DNA from: Sphingobium fuliginis
GTDB taxonomy: Bacteria; Pseudomonadota; Alphaproteobacteria; Sphingomonadales; Sphingomonadaceae
Assembly: GCF_004152845.1 (NCBI RefSeq)
Contig: NZ_SEON01000002.1
Coordinates: 186,001-250,000 of the forward strand
Direction of reading: 5' to 3'
Length of the DNA: 64,000 nt
Shown: positions 55,590-64,000 of the stretch, piece by piece
How the letters are laid out: every line of letters begins with the position of its first letter
Numbering within the stretch: the first letter of the stretch is position 1
Translations under genes and position numbers: made by a program
Notes under the pieces: generated by a model
Database searches by the model: none
Seen by the model: the letters and a program-made list of their open reading frames with translations, nothing else
Told to the model about the DNA's origin: nothing

Positions 55590-55770
55590 CCCGTCATCCT
55601 GGCCTATCCGCCCTTCATGCCGGCGTCTCCTCCCTTCATCCCGGCCGCTCGTCCCGTCATCCCCGCCTCTCCTCCCTCATCCCCGCCTCTCCCCGTCACC
55701 CCCGCCTCCTCCGTTCATCCCCGCCCCCTCCCCGTCATCCCCGCGAAGGCGGGGATCCATCTCCCACCCC
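55590..55770. repeat. Degenerate CATCCCCGCC array ending in a palindromic repeat (second locus)
   Basis: About nine variants of a motif like CNTCATCCCCGCC occur at spacings of about 17-24 bp (for example CCCGTCATCCCCGCCTCTC and CCCTCATCCCCGCCTCTCC). The last is the palindrome CCCCGCGAAGGCGGGG with ATCCATCTCCCACCC. It matches the array at 34909-35015. An open frame read through it would add a spurious Pro/His-rich N-terminus to the helicase gene, so the helicase start is placed after it. Confidence 0.75.
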
Positions 55771-55885
55771 CACCCCCGCCGCAAGGCCGGCGGCCCACCC
55801 GCAAGACCCGCGCACCCCAATTCGACCTCCCGCCCGGGCCTTTCCCCTTGCCCTTCCCCGATCCATGCCCGACATAGCAGGGACC

Positions 55886-58531
55886 ATGGCCCAGTTCGCC
55901 CGATCGCCCCTCACCGCCGTCCTGGGCCCCACCAACACCGGCAAGACCCACCTCGCCGTCGAACGCATGTGCGGCCATAGCTCCGGGATGATGGGCTTCC
56001 CGCTGCGCCTGCTGGCGCGGGAAGTCTATGACCGGGTGGCCGGCATGAAGGGCCCGGCGCAGGTCGCCCTCATCACCGGCGAGGAAAAGATCGTGCCCCC
56101 CGGCGCCCGCTATTTCCTCTGCACCGCGGAATCCATGCCGATCGGTCGGCAGGCCGGGACCGCGAACGAAGGGCTGGCGGATTACGCCTTCGTCGCCCTG
56201 GACGAAGCCCAGCTCGGCGCCGATCCGGAACGCGGCCATGTCTTCACCGACCGCCTCCTGCGCGCCAGGGGCCGGGAGGAAACGATGATCCTCGGCTCGG
56301 CCAGCATCGGCCGGGTGGTGAAGGCGCTGGTCCCCGATGCGAAGATCATCGGCCGCCCGCGTTTCTCGACGCTCAGCTATGCCGGCGCGAAGAAGCTCTC
56401 CCGCCTGCCCAAGCGTTCCGCCATCGTCGCCTTCTCCGCCGAGGAGGTCTATGCCGTGGCGGAAATGCTCCGCCGCTTCCGGGGCGGCGCAGCGGTCGTG
56501 ATGGGCGCGCTCTCGCCCCGCACCCGCAATGCGCAGGTGCAGATGTTCCTGAACGGAGAGGTCGACTATCTGGTCGCCACCGACGCGATCGGCATGGGCC
56601 TCAATCTCGACGTCGCGCATGTTGCCTTCGCCTCGCTGCGCAAATATGACGGCCGCCGCACCCGCCGCCTGACCGTCGCGGAAATGGCGCAGATCGCCGG
56701 GCGCGCCGGCCGCCACCACCAGGACGGCACCTTCGGCAGCCTGGGCCATGAGGATGGCGACGCCGCCTTCACGCCGGAAGAGATAGAGGCGATAGAGGCG
56801 CACCGGTTTCCGCCGGTGGAGCAGCTTTTCTGGCGCAACGGCACGCCGCGCACCGACCGGCTGGATCACCTCATTTCCGATCTGGAGCAGAAGCCCGACC
56901 GCCCCGAACTGCGCGCCGCGCCCGAAGCGGTCGACCTCGCCGTGCTCAGGCGGCTCGCCGACGACCCGCTGGTGATCGATCGGGCACGCGGCAGGAAGCA
57001 GGTCGAACGGCTCTGGGCCGCCTGCGGCCTGCCCGATTTCCAGAAGCTGGGCGCCGAACATCATGCCCGCGCCGTCAGCCGCATCTGGCGCTTCCTGTCC
57101 GAAGGGACGGGCCACATCCCCCGCGACTGGTTCGCCCAGCAGATTGCGCGACTCGATTCGGTTCAGGGCGACATCGACACCCTTTCCGGCCGGATCGCCG
57201 CCGCCCGCACCTGGTCCTACATCGCCCATCGCGCCGACTGGCTCGCCCATCCGGCGGAAATGGCGGAGCGCACCCGCGCCCTCGAAGAAAAGCTCTCCGA
57301 CGCGCTCCACGCCGCGCTGACGCAGCGTTTCGTGGACCGGCGCACCACCGTTCTGCTAAGGGACATCGGCCAAAGCGCGGCCAATCTGCCGGTCGAAATC
57401 GAACAGGACGGGACAGTCTGCGTCGATGGCGAGACGATCGGGCGACTTGACGGATTTCGTTTCTCGGTCGATCCCGCTACCCGGCATCAGGACAGGAAGA
57501 TGCTGCTGGCGGCCGCTGAACGGCGCCTTGGAAGGATATTGCGAGTGAAGGCTGACGAATTGCTGGGCGCACCCGATACCGATTTCGCGCTCATGGACGA
57601 AGCAGGACAGGCCCCCGGCATAAGCTGGAAGGGCGATCCGGTGGCGACGCTGCACGGCGGCCCCGCGCTGCTGACCCCGGAAATCCGTCTGGACCGCGCG
57701 CTCCTCGCAATGGGACAGGATGTGCAGAAGCAGGTGGCGGCCCGCCTTGCCGCATGGATGGACGCGCAGAAGGAAAAGCATCTGCTGCCCCTCACCAGGA
57801 TGGTGGGCAGCAGCGCCGACCCCGAAGTCCCCGCCGTCGTCCGCGCCGTCTTCGCCCAGCTTGCCGATGCCGGCGGCGTCATCGCGCGCACCGAACTCGA
57901 TTCGGCGCTCGGCCATCTCAACAAGGATCAGCGCCATCTGCTGCGCCGCGCCGGCATCGACATCGGCGTGCTCGACATCTATCATCCCGGCCTGCTGAAG
58001 CCCGGCGCCGCCCGCTGGCGCGCCGCCCTGCTGGCCGCGCGCCTGGGCAAGCCCTGCCTGCCCCTGCCCGGCCCCGGCCTCACCCTGATCCCGGCCGGCG
58101 AAAAGCCTGAGCAGATGGGCGCCCGCATCGCCGGCTTCCGCGGCTTTGGCGAACAGATGCTGCGCATCGACATGGCCGAACGCATGGCCCGCACCGCGCA
58201 TGAGGCCATCGCCAGGAACGAGGCCTTCACCGCGCAGAGCCCGCAGATCGTCTCGCTCGGCCTGTCGGAGGACGCCTTCCTCCAACTGATGCGCCTCGCG
58301 GGCTTCCGCGCCGTGGAGGCGCCTGCGGAGGGCGGACCCAATTGGGCCTTCCGTGGCCGGCAGAAGGCGCGGACGCACCAGCAGCATCCGGGCCGCGAAA
58401 AGCGCGGCGCCCCCGCCCAGGGCAAGCCCCGCAACGACCGGGGGCCGCGCCCCGCCGCCTCGTCCGGCCCTGCCCCCACCGGCAACCATGCCTTTGCGGG
58501 CCTTGCCGAACTGCTGGGCCGCAATGGCTGA
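55886..58531 (+). CDS. SUV3-like helicase
   Basis: An 881-residue SF2 helicase related to mitochondrial SUV3. Walker A is TAVLGPTNTGKTHLAVERMC, motif II region ALDEAQLGADPERGHVFTD, motif V/VI region DAIGMGLNLDVAHVAFASLR and AQIAGRAGRHHQDGTFGSLG, all SUV3-like. The long C-terminus has the SUV3 C-terminal fold and a basic tail (GRQKARTHQQHPGREKRGAP). The start at 55886 (MAQFARSP) has AGGGA upstream; an ATG at 55865 is an alternative. Probable role in RNA degradation or unwinding. The next gene overlaps its end by 8 bp. Confidence 0.88.
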   Translation: MAQFARSPLTAVLGPTNTGKTHLAVERMCGHSSGMMGFPLRLLAREVYDRVAGMKGPAQVALITGEEKIVPPGARYFLCTAESMPIGRQAGTANEGLADYAFVALDEAQLGADPERGHVFTDRLLRARGREETMILGSASIGRVVKALVPDAKIIGRPRFSTLSYAGAKKLSRLPKRSAIVAFSAEEVYAVAEMLRRFRGGAAVVMGALSPRTRNAQVQMFLNGEVDYLVATDAIGMGLNLDVAHVAFASLRKYDGRRTRRLTVAEMAQIAGRAGRHHQDGTFGSLGHEDGDAAFTPEEIEAIEAHRFPPVEQLFWRNGTPRTDRLDHLISDLEQKPDRPELRAAPEAVDLAVLRRLADDPLVIDRARGRKQVERLWAACGLPDFQKLGAEHHARAVSRIWRFLSEGTGHIPRDWFAQQIARLDSVQGDIDTLSGRIAAARTWSYIAHRADWLAHPAEMAERTRALEEKLSDALHAALTQRFVDRRTTVLLRDIGQSAANLPVEIEQDGTVCVDGETIGRLDGFRFSVDPATRHQDRKMLLAAAERRLGRILRVKADELLGAPDTDFALMDEAGQAPGISWKGDPVATLHGGPALLTPEIRLDRALLAMGQDVQKQVAARLAAWMDAQKEKHLLPLTRMVGSSADPEVPAVVRAVFAQLADAGGVIARTELDSALGHLNKDQRHLLRRAGIDIGVLDIYHPGLLKPGAARWRAALLAARLGKPCLPLPGPGLTLIPAGEKPEQMGARIAGFRGFGEQMLRIDMAERMARTAHEAIARNEAFTAQSPQIVSLGLSEDAFLQLMRLAGFRAVEAPAEGGPNWAFRGRQKARTHQQHPGREKRGAPAQGKPRNDRGPRPAASSGPAPTGNHAFAGLAELLGRNG

Positions 58532-58820
58532 CGCGGGCCTGGTCGCGGCCCACGGCCCCAGCCTGCGCATCGACAAGTTCCTCTGGTTCGCGCGCCTCGC
58601 AAAGAGCCGTTCGGTCGCCCAGAAAATGGCGGAGGACGGCCATATCCGCCTCAACGGCCGCCGCATCGAACGCTCGCACGCGCCGGTGCGGGCCGGCGAC
58701 CTCATCACCTTTCCCCATCCCAGCGGCGTCCGGGTCGTCCGCATCCTCCAGCTCCCCGGCCGCCGAGGCCCCGCCCCCGAAGCCCAATCCTGCTATGAGG
58801 AACTGACGGTCGGCGCCTGA
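58524..58820 (+). CDS. S4-domain RNA-binding protein (Hsp15-like)
   Basis: A 98-residue protein starting at the ATG at 58524, overlapping the helicase stop by 8 bp. The S4 domain is LRIDKFLWFARLAKSRSVAQ, then KMAEDGHIRLNGRRIERSHA, with VRAGDLITF closing the fold, as in Hsp15, which rescues stalled large subunits. Coupling to a SUV3-like helicase suggests a shared role in RNA or ribosome quality control. The longer upstream frame is antisense-like noise. Confidence 0.88.
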   Translation: MADAGLVAAHGPSLRIDKFLWFARLAKSRSVAQKMAEDGHIRLNGRRIERSHAPVRAGDLITFPHPSGVRVVRILQLPGRRGPAPEAQSCYEELTVGA

Positions 58821-58830
58821 AGGGCCGCCT

Positions 58831-58925
58831 TTGTCGTTCCCGCGAAGGCGGGAACCCATCTCCCAACATTGCCCCAAGTTCATCGACAGGGGAGATGAAT
58901 CCCCGTCTCCACAGGAATGACAGGA
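58831..58925. repeat. Two-armed palindromic repeat after the S4 gene
   Basis: Begins with a perfect hairpin GTTCCCGC-GAAG-GCGGGAAC (58836-58855) followed by CCATCTCCC, and the opposite arm carries GGGGAGATG. It belongs to the same repeat family as the palindromes at 34990 and 55740. It separates the S4 gene from fdxA. Confidence 0.7.
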
Positions 58926-59024
58926 AAAAGCCCACTACCCGCGCCCCAACAATATCCTCATTGACCTTCGCGCCGACCGCGCATAGCAGGGCGCCGATTG
59001 TCTCCCTACCAAGAGTGCTGACCC

Positions 59025-59363
59025 ATGACCTATGTCGTGACCGATAACTGCATCCGCTGCAAATATATGGATTGCGTCGAGGTTTGCCCCGTGGACTGTT
59101 TCTACGAGGGCGAGAACATGCTGGTCATCAATCCGAACGAGTGCATCGACTGCGGCGTGTGCGAACCCGAATGCCCTGCCGAGGCGATTCTGCCCGATAC
59201 GGAGAACGGCCTGGAAAAATGGCTGGAGCTGAACACGAAATTCTCCGCCGAATGGCCCAACATCACCGTCAAGGGCGAAGCCCCCGCCGACGCCGACGAG
59301 ATGAAGGGCATCGAAAACAAGCTGGAGAAATTCTTCTCGCCGGAGCCCGGCGCGGGCAGCTGA
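59025..59363 (+). CDS. fdxA: 7Fe ferredoxin FdxA
   Basis: A 112-residue ferredoxin. Cys9, Cys17 and Cys50 suit a [3Fe-4S] cluster; Cys21, Cys40, Cys43 and Cys46 suit a [4Fe-4S] cluster ([19 protein letters not shown] and [13 protein letters not shown]). The C-terminal extension [19 protein letters not shown] is usual for the Azotobacter FdI type. It lies upstream of carD with its own terminator. Confidence 0.95.
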   Translation: MTYVVTDNCIRCKYMDCVEVCPVDCFYEGENMLVINPNECIDCGVCEPECPAEAILPDTENGLEKWLELNTKFSAEWPNITVKGEAPADADEMKGIENKLEKFFSPEPGAGS

Positions 59364-59439
59364 AGCGCCGCGCCGCAAGGCTGTCGCGAACCGCCGCCGA
59401 CATCCTCCTGAAGACTAGCTGTTGCGTTTAATTTGCACC

Positions 59440-59477
59440 GCCACTCCCGGATTTTGTGTCCGGGGGTGGCAATTTTG
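59440..59477 (+). terminator. Intrinsic terminator after fdxA
   Basis: GCCACTCCCGG (59440-59450) pairs with CCGGGGGTGGC (59460-59470), one T-G pair, 9-nt loop, followed by AATTTTGTT. Confidence 0.8.
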
Positions 59478-59643
59478 TTACGAATCTGCTAAATAGGCGC
59501 CAACAGGTGGACATGGTCGCGTCCACTACGGAGACAAATGCCTGATGTTATGATGGTGGCGCCGCGCTTCCCCTGGCTCGTGCACCTTTTCGCACCTGCA
59601 ACGCGAATGCCACCGCTCCCCCGAAGACATGGAAAGGTTTCAA

Positions 59644-60171
59644 ATGGCTGCCAAGGCGCTGTCCTTTGACGTAGGTGATTATGTTGTTTACCCCAAGCAT
59701 GGCGTTGGCCGCGTCATAGAACTGCAGAAGGAGCAGATTGCGGGCATGGAGCTGGAACTCTATGTCCTGCGCTTCGAAAAGGAGCGGATGACGCTCCGCG
59801 TGCCCACGAACAAGGCCGAGGGCGTCGGCATGCGCAAGCTGTCCTCCAACAAGACGCTGGAGGAAGCGGTCGAAACCCTGAAGGGCAAGCCCAAGGTGAA
59901 GCGCACCATGTGGTCGCGCCGCGCGCAGGAATATGAAGCGAAGATCAATTCGGGCGATCTGGTGTCGATCGCCGAAGTGACCCGCGACCTGTTCCGCGCC
60001 GATGATCAGCCGGAACAGAGCTATTCCGAACGGCAGATCTTCGAAGCCGCGTCCAGCCGCCTCGCCCGCGAACTCGCGGCGATGGAGGAAACGGACGAGC
60101 CGAGCGCGCTCAAGAAGATCCTGCGCATCCTCAACGAAGCCGCACCCCGGCATGCGAAGGTGGAAGGCTGA
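59644..60171 (+). CDS. carD: CarD family transcriptional regulator
   Basis: A 175-residue CarD-like protein that binds RNA polymerase beta and stabilises the open promoter complex, mainly at rRNA and stress genes. The N-terminal RNAP-interaction domain starts FDVGDYVVYPKHGVGRVIEL, then VLRFEKERMTLRVPTNKAEG. The helical C-terminus has WSRRAQEYEAKINSGDLVSI. The start at 59644 has GGAAAGG six bases upstream; the in-frame ATG at 59629 lacks one. Confidence 0.95.
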   Translation: MAAKALSFDVGDYVVYPKHGVGRVIELQKEQIAGMELELYVLRFEKERMTLRVPTNKAEGVGMRKLSSNKTLEEAVETLKGKPKVKRTMWSRRAQEYEAKINSGDLVSIAEVTRDLFRADDQPEQSYSERQIFEAASSRLARELAAMEETDEPSALKKILRILNEAAPRHAKVEG

Positions 60172-60208
60172 CGACATCCGGCTGAGCCGACGACGGCAGG
60201 CCTGAATT

Positions 60209-60239
60209 AAGGGCGCCCCGAACAGGGCGCCCTTTTTTT
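60209..60239 (+). terminator. Intrinsic terminator after carD
   Basis: AAGGGCGCCC and GGGCGCCCTT flank the loop CGAACA, giving a 10-bp stem followed by a run of T residues. Confidence 0.92.
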
Positions 60240-60287
60240 GCAATCCAACCGGATGAACGGCGGGAAACCGCCGGTGCGGCGCCGGTC

Positions 60288-60527
60288 CTATTCGCCCTTC
60301 GCGGCGCCCGCGGCGTCCTTGGCCGCATCTCCGACATCGCTCGCCGCCTGGCCGACCTGCGTGGCCGCGCTCTCGACCGCGCTGTCCTTCCGGCTCTGGC
60401 TGCTGATCAGGAAGAAGGCGGCAATCGCCACGACCACGACCAGCAAGAGAACCGCCACCATGGTTCCGCCGCCGCCACGCTTCTCGATGATCGTGGTCGT
60501 CGCCGGACGATCCTGATAATCCGCCAT
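60288..60527 (-). CDS. Small single-span membrane protein, 79 aa
   Basis: A 79-residue protein from an ATG at 60527 with a strong GAGGAGG ribosome site. Residues 23-43 form one transmembrane helix (MVAVLLLVVVVAIAAFFLIS), preceded by DRPATTTIIEKRGGGGT and followed by a helical tail rich in Ala, Asp and Val (SAATQVGQAASDVGDAAKDA). The tail resembles the small lipoprotein at 27111-27425. Function unknown; probably an envelope protein. Confidence 0.7.
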   Translation of the reverse strand: MADYQDRPATTTIIEKRGGGGTMVAVLLLVVVVAIAAFFLISSQSRKDSAVESAATQVGQAASDVGDAAKDAAGAAKGE

Positions 60528-60598
60528 AGAAATCCTCCTCGTCTTCACGCCACCCGGCGGCATAAATGCGCAAGCGAGCGGGCGGGTTCCTGACCGGA

Positions 60599-61066
60599 TC
60601 AGCGGCAATAGCCCTCCCGGCCCGGCAGCACGATCAGGCAATCCTGCCGGCCGGCAAGGTCCTTGAACCCGGTTTCCGCGCCCGTGCCCGGACGAATGCT
60701 CAGGTCCCTGCCGTCGCGCACGAAGCGGATCGTCGCCCCTTCGGCCACGCCGGGATAGTCCCCCTGCCGGTCCAGATTGTCCTGATTGGCGATGGCATAA
60801 TGTCCGGGCCGGCCATCGGGCGACGGCTGGATGTCCAGGAACAGCCCCTCCGGCCCATTCCACCGCCCGACCCAGTCGTCGGTGGGCAGGCCCGCCGCCC
60901 CGTTGGCGGCGGCATTGACGGCATCCGGCTCGGCAATCGCCTCCACATCGGCCGGCTGCGCGGCATTGTTCGCGGCCCCGCCCTCGTCGGCGCTCCTGGC
61001 GCAACCGGAAGTTAGCGCTCCCATCGCCATCAGCGGGAGAATCAGGCCCAGATTGCGACGATTCAT
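60599..61066 (-). CDS. Putative lipoprotein, 155 aa
   Basis: A 155-residue exported protein with a lipobox (GALTSGC) after a hydrophobic signal. The start at 61066 has AAGGAG ten bases upstream. The mature part begins with an Ala/Asn/Glu-rich linker, then DDWVGRWNGPEGLFLDIQPS and FVRDGRDLSIRPGTGAETGF, a small beta-rich domain ending in GREGYCR. The family is not recognised. A hydrolase-inhibitor-like beta-barrel is a possibility, nothing more. Confidence 0.7.
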   Translation of the reverse strand: MNRRNLGLILPLMAMGALTSGCARSADEGGAANNAAQPADVEAIAEPDAVNAAANGAAGLPTDDWVGRWNGPEGLFLDIQPSPDGRPGHYAIANQDNLDRQGDYPGVAEGATIRFVRDGRDLSIRPGTGAETGFKDLAGRQDCLIVLPGREGYCR

Positions 61067-61194
61067 CCATCTTTCTCCTTGCAATTGACCCGATAAACCG
61101 CTGAACGCGGGGCTTCGATCCATTTCCCGACAGGGGGCGGAGCCGCTTGCCAGCGGCTGCGGCGGGAAGGCAGGATCATGGGCGGGGAAAAGAG

Positions 61195-61833
61195 ATGGAG
61201 AACAAGGTTGAGGGGCGCCCGGAAAGGGCGCGGTTCGTTCGCGAATCCGCCGATGTCCGGCGGCAGGCCCTGATCGAGGCGACGGCGCGCTGTCTTTCGG
61301 AAAAGGGCGTGGGCGGCACCTCCGTCCGCGCGATCTGCGCCTATGCCGGGGTTTCGGCCGGTTTGCTCACCCATTATTTCGACGGCGTCGACGCGCTGAT
61401 CCTGGCCACCTATCGCGATGTCGGTGAAAAGGTCGCCGCCGCCATGGAACGCGCCGTGGCGGAGGCCGGCTCCTGCCCCCGCGCACGGCTCTGGGCCTAT
61501 CTGCGCTCCAACTTCCAGCCGCCCGTGCTGGACCCCGATCTGCTGGCGACCTGGATTTCCTTCTGGAGCCTCAACAAGACCAATCCCGCCATCGCCGCCA
61601 CCCATGCAGAAACCTATGGCGGCGGGCGCGAACGCATGGAGGTGCTGCTGCGCGAGGCGGCGCCCCAGATTCCCCGTCCCGACGCGCGCATCGCCGCCAT
61701 CGGGCTTACCGCGATGATCGACGGCCTGTGGCTGGAACTGTGCCTCGACTCCTCCACCTTCACCATAGAGGAAGCGCTGGGCATGCTGGAGGAGGCGATG
61801 AACTACGTCCTGCAAAAGCCGAGAAGCGGCTAG
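61195..61833 (+). CDS. TetR family regulator (BetI-like)
   Basis: A 212-residue TetR-type repressor. The N-terminal HTH is RRQALIEATARCLSEKGVGG, TSVRAICAYAGVSAGLLTHY and FDGVDALILATY, which strongly resembles BetI. The C-terminal ligand domain ends LDSSTFTIEEALGMLEEAMN. No betaine or choline genes are nearby. The ATG at 61195 is preceded by GGGGAAAAGAG. It lies upstream of ahpC, with a 130-bp gap. Confidence 0.88.
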   Translation: MENKVEGRPERARFVRESADVRRQALIEATARCLSEKGVGGTSVRAICAYAGVSAGLLTHYFDGVDALILATYRDVGEKVAAAMERAVAEAGSCPRARLWAYLRSNFQPPVLDPDLLATWISFWSLNKTNPAIAATHAETYGGGRERMEVLLREAAPQIPRPDARIAAIGLTAMIDGLWLELCLDSSTFTIEEALGMLEEAMNYVLQKPRSG

Positions 61834-61861
61834 ATCGATCAATGAAGCTGGCGGTGATCGT

Positions 61862-61888
61862 TTTTATCAATCAACCTTGTCGATAAAA
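61862..61888 (+). promoter_or_regulatory. Candidate operator upstream of ahpC
   Basis: An inverted repeat TTTTATC-N13-GATAAAA lies about 75 bp before the ahpC start in an AT-rich stretch. Its size suits a LysR-type regulator such as OxyR, the usual activator of ahpC-ahpF, but the match to an OxyR consensus is loose. Confidence 0.35.
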
Positions 61889-61964
61889 CCAATTTCACGG
61901 CGCCCTGCGCTTTCCCTACATGGGTCGGGCAACAGCAACCCCCTAAAAAGGAACTGGAAAGCCC

Positions 61965-62528
61965 ATGGCGCTTATCAACACGACCATCAAGCCGTTCAAG
62001 GCCACCGCTTACAAGGAAGGCAAGTTCGTCGACGTGACCGACGCCGACGTGAAGGGCAAGTGGGCCGTCTTCTTCTTCTACCCCGCCGACTTCACCTTCG
62101 TCTGCCCGACGGAGCTGGAGGATCTGGCCGACATCTACCCGACGCTGCAGAAGCTGAACGTAGAGGTGTACTCGGTGTCGACCGACACGCATTTCAGCCA
62201 CAAGGCCTGGCACGACACCTCGCCGGCCATCGGCAAGATCAACTATTACATGCTGGGCGACCAGTCGGGCCAGATCACCAATAATTTCGACGTGATGCGC
62301 CCGGGCGTGGGCCTTGCCGACCGCGCGACCTTCCTGGTCGATCCCGAAGGCGTGATCCAGTTCATGGAAATCACCTCGGAAGGCGTCGGCCGCAACGCGA
62401 CCGAACTGCTCCGCAAGGTCAAGGCCGCGCAATATGTCGCCGCCAACCCCGGCGAAGTCTGCCCGGCCAAGTGGGAAGAAGGCGAAGCGACCCTTGCTCC
62501 GTCGCTCGACCTCGTCGGCAAGATCTGA
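61965..62528 (+). CDS. ahpC: Alkyl hydroperoxide reductase peroxiredoxin AhpC
   Basis: A 187-residue typical 2-Cys peroxiredoxin that reduces peroxides. The peroxidatic Cys47 is in [10 protein letters not shown] and the resolving Cys166 in GEVCPAKW. The C-terminal YF-type helical end is replaced by LVGKI, as in bacterial AhpC. The ribosome site AAGGA lies upstream. ahpF follows after a gap of about 200 bp containing a perfect hairpin. Confidence 0.96.
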   Translation: MALINTTIKPFKATAYKEGKFVDVTDADVKGKWAVFFFYPADFTFVCPTELEDLADIYPTLQKLNVEVYSVSTDTHFSHKAWHDTSPAIGKINYYMLGDQSGQITNNFDVMRPGVGLADRATFLVDPEGVIQFMEITSEGVGRNATELLRKVKAAQYVAANPGEVCPAKWEEGEATLAPSLDLVGKI

Positions 62529-62596
62529 AGACCTGAAAGGCGTCTGCCGGATCGGGTCGAGTTCCTCCCTGATCCGGCAGCGCCTCTGCATGCCGC

Positions 62597-62620
62597 GTGC
62601 TCCTGCCTTCGCAGGAGCAC
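62597..62620. repeat. Perfect 10-bp hairpin between ahpC and ahpF
   Basis: GTGCTCCTGC-CTTC-GCAGGAGCAC. The related GTGCTCCTGC...GCAGGAACAC occurs near 53019, so it is probably one of the dispersed palindromes. In this position it could reduce read-through into ahpF and set the AhpC:AhpF ratio; no T-run follows. Confidence 0.75.
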
Positions 62621-62731
62621 GACGAAGTCAAATCGCATCATCGCAAACACCGCCGGACCTTCGGGTCGCACCGTTCCGGCGAACATATAGCCGCGCCCCG
62701 GATAGGCGCGCCCAACCCAAGGAGACCGAAG

Positions 62732-64000
62732 ATGTTGGACGCAAATCTGAAGGCCCAGCTCAAGGCCTATATGGCGAACATCACCCAGCCGATCGAGCTG
62801 GTCGCATCGCTGGACGACAGCCCCAAGAGCCGCGAACTCAAGACGCTGCTGGATGAGATCGCCGAACTGTCGGACAAGGTGACGATCGCCGCCGGTAACG
62901 CCAGCCGCGTCCCCAGCTTCATGATCCGCCGCACCGGCACGGACATCGGCGTCACCTTCGCCGGCCTGCCCATGGGGCATGAATTCACCTCGCTCGTGCT
63001 GGCGCTGCTCCAGGTCGGCGGCCATCCGTCGAAGGCGGCGCAGGACCTGATCCAGCAGATCAGGGATATTGACGGCGACTTCGCCTTCGAAACCTATTTC
63101 TCGCTCTCCTGCCAGAACTGCCCCGACGTGGTGCAGGCGCTGAACCTGATGAGCGTGCTCAACCCGCGCATCAGCCACACCGCCATCGACGGCGCGCTGT
63201 TCAAGGAAGAGGTCGACGCGCGCAAGGTCATGGCCGTCCCCACCGTCTTCCTGAACGGCGAACCCTTCGCCAGCGGCCGCATGGAGCTGGAGCAGATCGT
63301 CGCGAAGATCGACAGCGGCGCGGCGGCCCGCGCGGCGGAGAAGATCAAGGCCCAGGACCCGTTCGAGGTGCTGGTGGTGGGCGGCGGCCCCGCCGGCGCG
63401 GCGGCGGCCATCTACGCGGCGCGCAAGGGCATCCGCACCGGCGTCGCGGCGGAACGCTTCGGCGGCCAGGTGCTCGACACCATGGACATAGAGAATTTCA
63501 TCTCGGTCAGCCGCACCGAAGGGCCCAAGCTCGCCTCCGCGCTGGAAGCGCATGTGAAGGACTATGATGTCGAGATCATGAACCTCCAGAAGGCGGCGAA
63601 GCTGATCCCGGCCAGGGCCGAAGGCGGCTATCACGAAGTCGTCCTCGAAAATGGCGCGTCGCTCAAGGGCCGCACCGTCATCCTCTCCACCGGCGCCCGC
63701 TGGCGGCAGATGGGCGTGCCCGGCGAGGATGAATATCGCAACAAGGGCGTCGCCTACTGCCCCCATTGCGACGGTCCGCTGTTCAAGGGCAAGCGCGTCG
63801 CGGTGATCGGCGGCGGCAACAGCGGCGTGGAGGCGGCGATCGACCTCGCCGGCATCGTCGCCCATGTGACGCTGATCGAATATGACAGCCAGCTCCGCGC
63901 CGACGCCGTGCTCCAGCGCAAGCTCGCCAGCCTGCCCAATGTCAGGATCATCACCTCGGCCCTGACGACCAGGGTCGACGGCAATGGCGAGAAAGTGACC
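62732..64000 (+). CDS. ahpF: Alkyl hydroperoxide reductase subunit F, C-terminus cut by window edge
   Basis: The first 423 codons of AhpF, the flavoprotein that reduces AhpC. The N-terminal double-thioredoxin domain has [12 protein letters not shown] (CxxC). The FAD domain starts [20 protein letters not shown], the active-site disulfide is AYCPHCDG, and the NAD domain starts [25 protein letters not shown] precedes the ATG at 62732. The stop lies beyond the window. Confidence 0.96.
   Translation, partial: MLDANLKAQLKAYMANITQPIELVASLDDSPKSRELKTLLDEIAELSDKVTIAAGNASRVPSFMIRRTGTDIGVTFAGLPMGHEFTSLVLALLQVGGHPSKAAQDLIQQIRDIDGDFAFETYFSLSCQNCPDVVQALNLMSVLNPRISHTAIDGALFKEEVDARKVMAVPTVFLNGEPFASGRMELEQIVAKIDSGAAARAAEKIKAQDPFEVLVVGGGPAGAAAAIYAARKGIRTGVAAERFGGQVLDTMDIENFISVSRTEGPKLASALEAHVKDYDVEIMNLQKAAKLIPARAEGGYHEVVLENGASLKGRTVILSTGARWRQMGVPGEDEYRNKGVAYCPHCDGPLFKGKRVAVIGGGNSGVEAAIDLAGIVAHVTLIEYDSQLRADAVLQRKLASLPNVRIITSALTTRVDGNGEKVT

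Noticed and set aside
55590..55770. Possible CRISPR array
   Set aside because: Repeat units are degenerate, 13 bp and irregularly spaced, with no unique spacers of constant length and no cas genes nearby.
55538..55885. N-terminal extension of the SUV3-like helicase
   Set aside because: It translates the tandem CATCCCC repeats into Pro/His-rich peptide and the PAKAG phrase; the helicase fold and a ribosome site start at 55886.

Overview
The window looks like the chromosome of a sphingomonad (Sphingomonadaceae, Alphaproteobacteria). The DNA is GC-rich and densely coded. It carries a CcrM-type GANTC methyltransferase with GANTC sites clustered in its upstream region, a CarD regulator beside a 7Fe ferredoxin and a SUV3-like helicase, the order rpmA-GNAT-obgE, and several palindromic intergenic repeat families of the kind common in this group. 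I see no integrase, transposase, CRISPR array or prophage. No database search was possible, so the genus is left open.

Layout. 1-3956: a minus-strand archaic chaperone-usher pilus operon (spore-coat-U subunit, chaperone, usher, second subunit cut by the window edge). 4380-8902: a tightly coupled five-gene envelope-glycan operon (polysaccharide deacetylase, glycosyltransferase, LPG-synthase-type membrane protein, DUF2141 protein, second glycosyltransferase). 9124-14150: a secreted EEP-fold hydrolase, then a FecI/FecR/TonB-receptor surface-signalling set. 14534-18040: NhaA antiporter, a citrate-synthase-fold protein with an N-terminal HTH, and a divergent DUF2332 gene. 18169-22651: two divergent hybrid histidine kinases, one with an apparently photoactive LOV domain. 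22743-26019: a coupled flavin monooxygenase / DCC thiol protein / saccharopine-dehydrogenase-DUF4166 operon. 26312-33823: tRNA-Gln, MarR regulator, a small lipoprotein, transporters, an enoyl-CoA isomerase-type protein, a phosphoribosyltransferase, and a Rieske oxygenase coupled to a flavoprotein.

33888-38802 is core metabolism and information processing: pyrB with a dihydroorotase-like partner that lacks its metal ligands, tRNA-Trp, secE, nusG, rplK and rplA. A DEAD-box helicase follows behind a strikingly structured leader, then an iron-sulfur photolyase, a Kef-type antiporter and two small membrane proteins. 45124-53000 holds rplU, rpmA, a GNAT enzyme, obgE, proB, an epimerase, folP, ccrM and an ArsR regulator. 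53049-64000 holds a nucleotidyltransferase, an M23 peptidase, the SUV3-like helicase with an S4 protein, fdxA, carD, two small envelope proteins, a TetR regulator, ahpC, and ahpF running off the window.

The most unusual signals are these: a TAGAGC-ended repeat that supplies the stop codon of three unrelated genes; seven GANTC sites in 153 bp upstream of ccrM; a multi-branched, possibly switching leader RNA before the DEAD-box helicase; a perfect 26-bp hairpin before tRNA-Trp; a 160-bp structured repeat that forms the 3' end of the EEP gene; and the PyrB/pseudo-dihydroorotase pair.
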